Below are positions 55,218-64,000 of a DNA stretch of 64,000 nt, piece after piece. The notes under the pieces are model-generated. The model saw nothing but the letters and a program-made list of their open reading frames with translations, was not told the origin of the DNA and made no database searches. The stretch lies in the NCBI GenBank assembly GCA_033816765.1, contig CM066289.1, positions 3,286,001 to 3,350,000 of the forward strand, in the 5' to 3' direction. The DNA comes from Nothopassalora personata. Taxonomy: Eukaryota; Ascomycota; Dothideomycetes; Mycosphaerellales; Mycosphaerellaceae. Within the stretch, counting starts at the first letter, position 1, and each line of letters starts with the position of its first letter. The position numbers and the translations under genes are program-made.

Positions 55218-56096
55218 ATGGCGAAGCTCTTGAAGAAACCCCTGAAGCTCGCTCTCGTGCAGCTGGCGACTGGCAAGGACAAGTCGGCCAATCTCGCTCG
55301 CGCGCGGTCAAAGGTGCTAGAAGCTACGTCGAAGGGCGCCAACATCGTGGTGCTGCCCGAGTGTTTCAACAGCCCCTACGGCACCAAATACTTCTCGCAA
55401 TACGCCGAGACGCTGCTGCCGTCCCCGCCGACGAAAGAGCAGTCGCCCTCCTTCCACGCGCTGTCGGAGCTAGCCAAAGACGCCAAGGCATATCTCGTTG
55501 GGGGCAGCATACCAGAGTACGGGGAAGAGACGAACAAGTACTACAACACGTCCTTGACCTTCGACCCCAGCGGCAAGCTGCTCGACAGTCACAGGAAGGT
55601 GCATCTGTTTGACATCGACATCCCGGGCAAGATCTCGTTCCATGAGAGCGAGGTGCTGTCGCCGGGCAACAAGGTCACCATCATTGATCTGCCCGAGTAC
55701 GGCAAGATTGCCGTGGCCATCTGCTATGACATCCGCTTTCCGGAGCTCGCCATGATTGCTGCGAGGAAAGATGCCTTCTTGCTGCTCTACCCCGGCGCAT
55801 TCAACATGACGACCGGCGCAATGCATTGGGAACTGCAAGCACGCGCTCGCGCCATGGACAACGAGGTGTATGTTGGAGTGTGCAGCCCAGCACGAGACAT
55901 GGATGCCGACTACAACGCGTGGGGTCATTCCATGATCGTCAACCCCAACGCTTCCATCCAGTCTGAACTCGACGAGCACGAAGGCATCGCGTACGCGGAT
56001 CTGGATGGCGACACACTCGCCGAGACACGCAAAGGTATCCCGATATACAGTCAGCGCAGGTTTGACGTATATCCTGACGTGAGTGCTGGGTATTAG
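55218..56096 (+). CDS. Omega-amidase / nitrilase-superfamily Nit2 homolog
   Basis: A carbon-nitrogen hydrolase of the Nit branch; Nit2 (yeast Nit3) removes the amide from alpha-ketoglutaramate and alpha-ketosuccinamate. One exon, 292 residues, starting at the ATG in CACC context (MAKLLKKPLKLALVQLATG). The longer in-frame extension to 55062 has no similarity. The catalytic triad is Glu48 (VVLPECFNSPY), Lys127 (SHRKVHLFDID) and Cys169 (AVAICYDIRFPE). YPGAFNMTTGAMHWELQARA and the end RRFDVYP match the omega-amidase subgroup. No peroxisomal or clear mitochondrial signal. Confidence 0.92.
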   Translation: MAKLLKKPLKLALVQLATGKDKSANLARARSKVLEATSKGANIVVLPECFNSPYGTKYFSQYAETLLPSPPTKEQSPSFHALSELAKDAKAYLVGGSIPEYGEETNKYYNTSLTFDPSGKLLDSHRKVHLFDIDIPGKISFHESEVLSPGNKVTIIDLPEYGKIAVAICYDIRFPELAMIAARKDAFLLLYPGAFNMTTGAMHWELQARARAMDNEVYVGVCSPARDMDADYNAWGHSMIVNPNASIQSELDEHEGIAYADLDGDTLAETRKGIPIYSQRRFDVYPDVSAGY

Positions 56097-56562
56097 GGGT
56101 ATCAGTTTCTAGACAAGGTCAAGTACGAAGAGTAGCGCCTAACACAGTTGGTACCTGACACGGCCAAGTCTGCCTGATGCGGCTGCCGTGCCGATAGCAT
56201 GCATTGCAGGCAAGAGTCTCACCAACGTGGTGGATCAAGTAGGCGCCACCGAAACCGAGTCACGAAGTATGACTTCCAATTTCTGTACCACCATCTTTTG
56301 CACTTCCGAGGTCTCAGCAACCTGCCGAATCACACTCCATCCTCATCGCATTCTATCACCTTCAATGCCCTGATCTACATTTACCTGAGCAGAGTGAGAG
56401 TCGGACGCCGGACATTCGACTCGCCCGCCTGCAGCAATCTACCACGAACGGCTGGACAGAAGCTAAGCAGTCAGACCGACCTCGCGACTTCACAACCCTG
56501 ATTCGATCACTGTCCCCCTTACAACACGATAGCCTCATTTCCTGCGTCCACTCTTCCCGACG
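56097..56562. other. Intergenic region
   Basis: 466 bp; no gene seen. The stretch before 56563 is CT-rich (CCACTCTTCCCGACG), typical of a fungal leader. Confidence 0.4.
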
Positions 56563-59500
56563 ATGGGTATATCCTCGCCTATCATTGACGATTCGCCTCA
56601 GGACTTCACACCTGGCCTCCTAAGAAGAAACACCAGCAGCCGAGCAGCTTCACCAACTGAAAGCCTGAGCGAAGAGATGAGTGAGAACGAAGCCAGAAAC
56701 CTGGAGCGAGCGGCTACAGACAACACAGGCAGAGCGGCCATCTTGATGCGCAAGCGGCTACCGTGGCTAGATACGGCAACTACAAGACCAGGTGTTGCAG
56801 TTGTCAAGGCCCAACAGAGCGCAACAGTCTCACAGAAAGCTCCTGAGGTTCCTCTCATCTCGAAAGAACGAAAGCAATCTGCCCTGAACGACCTCGCAAA
56901 GGCTCAGCACCCGATCACACCGAAACAAATCGAATCTGCATATGTCTCGTCCGACTACAGCGCTGGCACCTTAAGTGATGCTGATACTCTCCCCACCAGT
57001 CTACCGAAGAAGGACCCGGCCTCGTACGAAAAGCTCGTCGATACAGTCTTTGAGCCTGGAGGAAGAACGCCAATCCTTCATCCAGGTGCGAGGCGGGCTG
57101 CGAAGACCGAGCTGGGTGCTTCTCGAAAGGACAGCAAACATGCCCAGATAGTTGACGGCGGCTTGACACATGGCACAAAGACACTGAAGCCAAGTCCGAG
57201 CCCTTTCCGCAACGCGCCCAACGCGCGAGTCCACGATCCTAGATCACGCCGCTGCAAATCATGCGATAATGAAGATCTGCTGGAGGATGTGCCGAGTCCT
57301 CGTAAGCTTCGTCACCAGAAGCAGGACCTCACGGCCGTGAAGCGCAAATCCTCGCCGCGAGGCCACGCAGCTCGAAACAAATCTGCTATTGAGCCCGTCC
57401 TGCTACCTGCTACATCAAGTTCCTCCTCTCACATTCGGTCTCAATCCGCTGACCGAAGCAAGCGGGCTGAGAAAGATGCCACCGACGTAAGCAGATCTAC
57501 TGGGTCGCTCAATCGTGCCGTCGCAGGATTAGAGAACCTGATGGAAGAAGCTCTGAACGTCGCCCGTGATGCAGTCAAGACAGGTCGTTCGGAAGTTGTT
57601 GCTGGCGTACTCAACAATGCGACCATGGCACTTAGACAAGCTAATTCGGTCCAGAGCAACATGCATGAGCGGAGCAGCTCACAAGCACCGGATCGCCAGT
57701 ATGCCTCCGATACCGAGTCGAATTCTGGTTCTTCTCATCGAACAAGCCAGAGACTCTCTGCTGAGACACTACCGACAGTCTACGCCAAAAGCACCAAATC
57801 AATCCGGGCCAAGGACAGGGCCTCGAAGCCAAGTCTTCGCAGTGTCAACAGAAAGAAGAGCGCGCGTAGAGATCGAGCTGCACACTCGGATGACAACTCC
57901 ATCTCACATACACCTCCACGTCTTTACCACCCTGCATCTGCAGAGTCGATAGTGCGAGACTTCGCTTACAACGGACAGGAGAAAAACTTGCCGCCTAGCA
58001 TTCTGTACGGTGCAGCAGCATCTTTCTATGGCGATCAAGGCGAATCGGTCCCTCTCCAGCCAGGAGCCAGGCAGAGTATCCCGGGCTATGACAAGCTTCT
58101 TCCCGCTTTACCCACTCAGGCGCACAACCCAGTACCACCTCCTCTGTCCCATCATCCTGCACTGGCAGCTCCTGGCAAACACCATAGAGTTCACCGAGCT
58201 CACTTGTCTCATCGTGGCGGTCGAGAACAGATCGTGCTCACGGCAGAAGAATCGGATGTCGACCCTTTGGTGCAAAGTCCAACACAACGAAAGGGCACTG
58301 GACCTCTTCCTGCACTTCCGACTGAGCTTCAGCACAAGCTTGACCAGAGGCCCGAACATCGCCTGACAACAGAGCATCATTCCCACCACATCCATTCTCC
58401 ATCTTTCATGCAGTCTACCTACTATCGCAATGATGAGAAACCCACAATCAGCCTCGAAGCTCAACTCGAACAATCGCCGAGCAGTGAAGAGCCAGTTGGC
58501 AAGCCCACGAGGTATAGAAGGTCTGTCAATGCTTCATCAGTCAAGCTGACATAGTCTACAGACATCATCTCAGCCTTCGCGAGGGCGAAAAGTTCAGCCT
58601 GGCCAAACATCACAAACGTCAGCCAATTGCACGCGAATAGAATCCACATCGCAAAAGACTCACAGCCCTGATCGCCTGCCTTAACACAATTTTCATAGGC
58701 CTCATCGCAGGAGTCTACGCCGGCGAAGTGCCCCGCATCCAATACCAACTTGCCGACCAGTCCCACTGGGTCATCTTTGGCAACATGCTGCTTTTTTCCG
58801 GTCTAGGGCTCACAACTCTTATTTTCTGGCCACTTCCGCTCCTTCACGGCAGAAGACCCTACACTCTCCTTGCATTCGGCTTGATGCTTCCCTTACACCT
58901 GCCTCAAGCACTGACTGTTACGAGTTGGCACGCACCAGCCGTCGTATACAGAGTTGGAATGCTTCTCCCTCGAGCACTTACTGGTCTCGCCCTCGGCTTC
59001 GTCAACATTAACGTCCTACCAACCCTCATGGACCTCTATGGTGCCTCCTTAATGTCCGACAAGCCACATCAAGAGATCGTCCTCTACGACGACATTCGTC
59101 GTCAAGGCGGTGGCATTGGGATCTGGCTCGGGGTATGGACTTTCTGCTACAGCTCCTCCCTTTCCATTGGTTTTTGCATCGGTGCCTGCATTATCTCGAG
59201 GCTGAACCCGAGCTGGGGATTCTGGTTTGTGATCGTCCTGCTGGCGCTGTTTCTGTTGTTGAATGTGATTGGTCCGGAGACGAGGAAGGCGCCGTATCGG
59301 CGGTCGATACATCATTTCTTCGACGAGACAGACTCGATGAAAGTGAGGAGACGCGTGGCACGGGGTGAAGTGAAGCTACATCTCGAGAACGAGGGGCCGA
59401 AACATTGGTATCACGAGGTCTTTGCTGGGTTCAAGTTGACGAAGAGAATGGTCTGCCAACCAGCATTCTTTGTGCTGATGATGTACTTGGGGTGGATACA

Positions 59501-60407
59501 AGCGCAGGTAGTGTTGGTCATTCTGGTAAGACATCCGCACCACTTCACACCTACCTGCCCTCGCTAACAATACCCTCAGCTCCTCGGCGCCCTACTCTCC
59601 CGCTCCTACGCCTGGCCCTCCCAATACGTTGGCCTCGCAGCCCTGGCTGTTCCCGCCGGCGCAGCCCTCGCCATGCCACTAACAAAAGCCTCCTGGTTCT
59701 CCCGCGAACGCAAACAAGGCCCTCGAACCGACTCCATGACCTTCGAGAAACAAGTTACCTGGTCTTCCCACCTCCTCCGCCGCACAGTCTTCTCACTGCT
59801 CCTACCACTCGCCGGCCTCGGATATTGCCTCTCCGCCCCTGGCCCACCGCTACACTGGAGCGCTTGCGTCATCTTCGCAGGCGTTGTTGGCTTTCTGACA
59901 GATTTGGGCACGGCGGAATGTGTAGGCATGATCATGGAGACTTTTGATACGAGTGATCTCCAGCCGGGTATCAACACAAGACATCGCGTCCAGTCCATGT
60001 CGACTATCACGCAACGGCGTCGGACAAATTACTCCAGTTTCCCAAGGGTGTGCGCGGGATTCTTTTCAGCGCAGTCTTTCGGGTTCTTCCTCGCTGCCGC
60101 TGCTACGGTAGTGTCTGGACGAGTCACAAACTCATACGGCGCACAAACTGCGATGAGCATCACAGCGGCGATTCTGCTGGGGGTTACGCTGCTGTTCTTT
60201 GTGGTCATGTGGAGGTGGAAGAACGTGCAGGTCATTCCGACGTATACGAGGGACGGCAAGATGGTAGGAAACGATGATGATCCGCTTTGGAAGCCGGTCA
60301 TTGTTGGGCATCCGAGTGGCAAGGTCAGGAGGATGAATCTTTTGGAGATGGGGAAGTGGACGAGGTGGAGTGAGATCAGGAGGTTGAATCATTTGGTGAG
60401 GGAGTGA
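56563..60407 (+). CDS. MFS-type transporter with long disordered N-terminus, apparently split by a TAG
   Basis: Exons: 56563-58511, 58562-59525, 59580-60407, with introns GTATAG...ACAG (50 bp) and GTAAGA...TCAG (54 bp); phases fit. The first 650 residues are Ser-rich and disordered. The membrane part starts with KRLTALIACLNTIFIGLIAG and has about 12 hydrophobic segments, with blocks such as FWPLPLLHGRRPYTLLAF, LPRALTGLALGFVNINVLPT and AGFFSAQSFGFFL. The tail is cytoplasmic (KWTRWSEIRRLNHLV). In the exon after intron 1, the frame reads HHKRQPIARE, then TAG at 58638-58640, then NPHRKRLTALIA in the same frame. A Trp is likely there (TGG to TAG). If real, the gene is broken, or the transporter starts at the ATG at 58728. 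Two adjacent genes is the alternative reading. Substrate unknown. Confidence 0.7.
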
Positions 60408-61600
60408 GTGCAGAACGTGTGCAGTACGCAGTTTCCTGATTTCAGTCAACGAGCTGTGAGTGAGAGTGCTGCGATTATACCGCCGCATGGCATAAGTCTG
60501 GCATGTTTTGCTTGTGCCTTCGATCTCGGCATCATGCCGTCGTCAGCGGTACCATGTTGTTACCGCGACCAGACTTTCTTGCGACACTGTCACATCCATA
60601 GAACCATATGCAAAGGGATAAGTATCAGCAAGTTATCGCCGACGACGAACAACAATGGCTGAGAAAAGTTCGTAGGTGAATGGACCTAGCTCGGTCTGCT
60701 TTACTTAATCAAAGCTCAACTACTGAATTCATCAAGTATTTATGCAGTTCTCGGCGCGAGCTTTTCCGAGAGTCCTTGCCTCCCTGCCATGCACATCGCT
60801 CCGGTGTTTTTTGTAGTACAATGTTCGCTCTCTCACGCTGGCGGCAGCGTGTTCTCTCTGGTGTCGGGCAGATTACCTCGATGGGTGGTTACCCGGCGCG
60901 CAACCGTACCTCAGACTATGCGCACACATCAGCGAGGCAGTATGCGAAGCGGTCTCGAGAATGTTTGGCAGGCAGAGATGCCAGACGTCGTGTCCAGCTC
61001 CGGGATCAACTCACCCGCAAAACATTCGGCGAGCTCTCAGCACATGGCAAGCAGCTGGAGCAAGACATTGTAGCGGGACGTATCAACCGCATTCAGCATG
61101 TTCGGCAGGCCACGGAGCACGGTGGATTGGATATCGAGACTATTCGTGTCTGCCTGTATGCGGAATAGACCAGGATCTCGGCCAAAGCTCGATGCAAACG
61201 TCTAGAGACGATCCTATCAAAGATTTTCTCAAACTGACACGTACCTCTCAATGGGCTTGGGGACAATTCGGGACAGTCATGACATTGGGCTGTGAGCTGA
61301 TGGACGGCTCCAGGGTGGTAGCGCGGCAGCCCAGACGCACTTTTACCTGGAGGCCTGCGACGCGACGATGATCCCAGACGTGAGGGATGTGAACTCGCAT
61401 AACGAGATACGCCCCTGGAAATGCTTCAGGGTCCGTAGCGAGGTCCAAAAAGCTGGCACCAGACTGCTCCCTCCGAGCCCGTGCAGTGAACACGTTTGTT
61501 CAGGGTGCACTCATAGCACGCTTCTTGGCATCTTGCTGGCATCATGAGGCTCTTCCATTGATCTGGCGACGGTCTTGACCTTCGTGGGCGGTTGTCTGAA
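60408..61600. other. Gene-free or decayed region
   Basis: Short frames on both strands. One minus-strand stretch (61248-61493) reads protein-like (FPGAYLVMRVHIPHVWDHRR) and may be a relic of another gene, but I cannot name a family. Confidence 0.35.
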
Positions 61601-61619
61601 ATGACGAAACTTCTTTGGC

Positions 61620-62960
61620 CATATGCCTTATTTTACCTGGCGATAGGATACCTGCGGGTTCTACTGTGTCCTGGATATGGTCAGCTGGTGACTGGCTCCG
61701 AAAGTAGTACCTTGCTTGCCTTCAACCCCTCAACGAAGTGTTGATATGCCGAACAGAACTTGTTCTGCTCCGCGACCATATCTAGCTAGGTCATGTCGGT
61801 CAACATCTCTCTGCACATCATTTTCTGGCTTGTCCAACTGGCCCACGTGAGCTCGTTTGGTCAAGAAGCCCCTTTCTTTACCTGCTTTGGATAGCTGGAA
61901 AGAGATATCTGACCCACAGCAGCACAATGCTCCTGGTTCGTCTTGCCGAAATACAGCATGGAGATCAACACGCCTACTTTCTCGTGCGCAAAGAATTCGC
62001 ACGTGCTATCGAAACCCTCCGCCTGGCATACGGCTTTGGATGCCATGCTCCAAACCACTTCGCCATCGAGTGGAACAATCGCTGAGTATGCACTGTGTGC
62101 ACCAGCGCCACCCTGCTTCGGCAGGCTGTAATGCATATCAGACAAGCCCCTAAAAGACGACACGCCTGCAAACCTAGCGCTATGTGGCTGAGGAATATTG
62201 GTTCGCTTCCGGAGGCTCGCCGCTCTTGCCTTCGAATTTCTCGCTCTGGAATCTGCCTTCGGCGCTGGGAATGTGCTGACAGACGATCCTCACGATCGGC
62301 GTCTGAGTTGTACCGAAGTTTGTCGTCCGGCGGCTGGTGTTCGGCTGTGCTTCAACATCTTCCAACGCCATGCGGGGACTGGCCCGGATTTATCCCATCA
62401 ATCATGCTTTGGCCCGAGACATAGCTGCCCAGTCGACAATGTCGAAGCAATGCGCTCCATTAGGCAAGATGTCTTATCGGCGTAGACCTTCAATGTCCTC
62501 CGGGCCCGGCACATTGAGAAGTCCGCTCATCAATGCATGTGGAGCAGGAATCAGTCCAATACCCGTCTTAGTCACTATGCCAGGGCTCGACTGCAAGAAC
62601 AAACCATCAATGGATGGCCTGAAGGTGTACTTGCTCAGATGTGCGGATGCAGAGTTCGGTTTGGCCAGTTGTCCAGTTCTTATCAGTGAGACATCCGCAA
62701 GCATGACTGGTTAACCCGCAATATGCTCACGGTCAATTGGAGCCGGACCGAGTCGTAGGTTCTAGGCCCATCACACTTCGCCGGCAGATACTCGTCACGG
62801 ATGGCCATATTTTCAACTCGTGTGCAGAGATGTCATCGTACAAGTCTTTTGCTCGTTATACAGGGCTCCACAACGGCGTACGCGAACTTCTCGTTCGTCG
62901 GAATAGGGCCGACAAAATACCCAAGGAACCGGTCACTTTTGAGATCCCGACATTGGCTTC
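61620..62960 (-). pseudogene. Decayed vanillyl-alcohol-oxidase-type FAD oxidoreductase
   Basis: Pieces of a VAO/4-cresol-dehydrogenase-like flavoenzyme appear in order on the minus strand in different frames. Near 62850: LYDDISAHELKIWPSV. At 62704-62474: MLADVSLIRTGQ, then SAHLSKYTFRPSIDGLFLQS and SPGIVTKTGIGLIPAPH. At 62163-61861: AHSAYSAIVPLDGEVVWSMA and CEFFAHEKVGVLISMLYFGK. Near 61670: AGILSPGKIRHMA, the family's C-terminal end. At least four breaks (frameshifts or stops) lie between them and the N-terminal FAD-binding part is not clear. Such enzymes oxidise phenolic compounds. The locus looks like an old pseudogene; it does not have the dense RIP of region 1. Confidence 0.6.
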
Positions 62961-63439
62961 ATTATTGGTTCATTGACCCTATGCCTATGACAGCTATGGG
63001 CTTGGGTACCCGACAGCAATGCATTACTCGTGCAGAACAAACTTGAGCTCTATCCTCTCCTACCTTCTAGTACAATAACCCTAGTAGGTCCTTCCCCTAT
63101 TCCTATTGCTCGGTCTCTAGTTTTGCCTAGCAATCTCCTTGTACCTATCCTAGATGAACTAGTACTTGCCTTGCAAGAATTCCGGTATACAGGTCGGTGA
63201 CTGTAGGTCACGGGGCATGTCTGCTTAATCATTAACCATAAGCTTGCTAGGACAAAAAGACGGGCCCCGAAATTGCAATCTCGGTGTTGGATGCTGTAGT
63301 CACATTACATAACAGATACCCTCTCACTTACTCTTACGAAGAGTCAGAAACCCGCAGTAGCCACCTACAGGTTCGAAAGGGCCATACACTATTTTTTAAC
63401 GGTCTTAACTTTAGCTAAATCTTGGTAAGTATTGACCGC
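62961..63439. other. TA-rich stretch with no gene
   Basis: From about 63050 the sequence becomes TA-richer, with many CTAG/CTAT words, resembling a mild RIP tract or an old transposon edge. Confidence 0.35.
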
Positions 63440-63745
63440 ATATACCTATTTCTGAGTCTAAAGTTTCTACTTGCTATCGCCTTGATTGTAGCAACTACAA
63501 GTGCTCTTCCGGTCGGAACGGTCCTTGACGCTGGTCAATCTCCTACGAGGCAGGGGTTGACTCCTCGGGGTACAGAAGGCTATGACCTAAGCAATAACCC
63601 CGTCGGGATGAAATCTAAACGCCAAGGGGAAAAATGTCCTGGGAACAGTGGATGCCTATCTAAGGGTAATGGGCCCAAAAAGTGTGATCCGCGGAACCGG
63701 GGCGGCTGCAAAGATACCAAGACAACCTCTAATAGTAGAGATTGA
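63440..63745 (+). pseudogene. Relic of a small Cys-containing secreted protein, start codon lost
   Basis: The frame carries a good signal peptide (YLFLSLKFLLAIALIVATTS), a cleavage-like ALP, a pro-region, a Kex2-type KR site (MKSKRQGEK) and a C-terminal part with four Cys in CPGNSGCLSKGNGPKKC and GGCKD; it stops at 63743-63745. No ATG opens it: the natural start falls on ATA at 63440-63442, a G to A change from ATG, which fits RIP in this TA-rich stretch. A spliced upstream exon is possible, since GTAAGT occurs at 63425, but no ATG exon is visible. Cys spacing does not match a family I know. Effector-like only in general character. Confidence 0.5.
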
Positions 63746-64000
63746 CCGGAGCATTCGCTAGATCTGTGCAAGTAAGGATAGAATGTTGACATATAGTAAG
63801 GGGTGATGTTTCATAGGGTGAATACTATGCGGCACGCTGACTGCTGCTATGTGGCAGGCTCGATATCGAGTCGCATTAGCTAAGCTTCCCAATAGTTCTA
63901 TTGAGATGTTTACTCACCGAAATAAGCGTGCTTAGCGGACGTGTCGCGTTGCAAGCTCGCACCTCAACGTCGCTAATACCACCCCTATTGTCGTTGTTAT
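63746..64000. other. Right edge, no gene seen
   Basis: 255 bp without a recognisable gene or repeat. Confidence 0.4.

Noticed and set aside
63130..63170. Short match to the Gypsy LTR (TAGATGAACTA...CTTGCC)
   Set aside because: About 18 of 20 bases agree with part of the LTR near 2999-3020, but nothing matches on either side; likely chance.
63371..63381. GGTTCGAAAGG as a tRNA B-box
   Set aside because: No A-box or cloverleaf could be fitted around it.

Overview
The window comes from a filamentous ascomycete (Pezizomycotina). It shows short 40-150 bp GT-AG introns, genes of fungal type (Nej1/XLF, Hos2, ING, Cactin, GH28, fungal P450), and a long tract with the signature of repeat-induced point mutation (RIP): TpA everywhere, CpA/TpG scarce, and decayed reading frames whose stops sit where CAG, CAA or TGG codons are expected. 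The gene set suggests a plant- or litter-associated Dothideomycete, but the class is an inference.

Region 1 (1-12.7 kb) is a nested transposon complex. The left edge carries the N-terminal part of COQ7 on the minus strand. From 499 to 12436 lies one large DNA transposon bounded by 43-bp inverted repeats. It carries a decayed integrase-core transposase gene (plus strand) and a decayed Cys-rich, coiled-coil gene (minus strand). A 7.1-kb chromodomain Gypsy retrotransposon (2954-10084; 196-bp LTRs; target duplication AATAT) has landed inside the transposase gene. That Gypsy was itself hit by two elements that now look like solo LTRs (6758-7082 and 8160-8365, each with a 5-bp target duplication). 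Without the complex, COQ7 and RTF1 would share a divergent promoter of about 350 bp.

Region 2 (12.7-29.4 kb) is a conserved housekeeping block: RTF1 (Paf1 complex), a mitochondrial PP2C phosphatase of the PTC5 type, a forkhead transcription factor, the splicing factor Cactin, the NHEJ factor NEJ1/XLF with six C-terminal Gly-rich repeats, and a large disordered protein of unknown function.

Region 3 (29.4-37.2 kb) is more accessory: a probable solo LTR, a secreted exopolygalacturonase, a cytochrome P450, and a peroxisomal SCP-x type thiolase ending in SRL. Region 4 (37.2-40.8 kb) holds two chromatin genes facing away from each other: an ING/PHD protein (Yng2-like) and a class I histone deacetylase (Hos2-like).

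Region 5 (40.8-53.3 kb) has an F-box-like gene and an apparent inverted, broken paralog, a broken gene for a small secreted repeat protein, two decayed tandem fragments of an unknown family, and a 1.76-kilo-residue NRPS-like enzyme with the adenylation, carrier, membrane and triple hexapeptide-repeat layout of epsilon-poly-lysine synthetases. Region 6 (53.3-64 kb) has an oxysterol-binding protein, an omega-amidase/Nit2, an MFS transporter with a long disordered N-terminus and an apparent in-frame TAG, a decayed vanillyl-alcohol-oxidase-type flavoenzyme, and a relic of a small Cys-containing secreted protein that seems to have lost its ATG.
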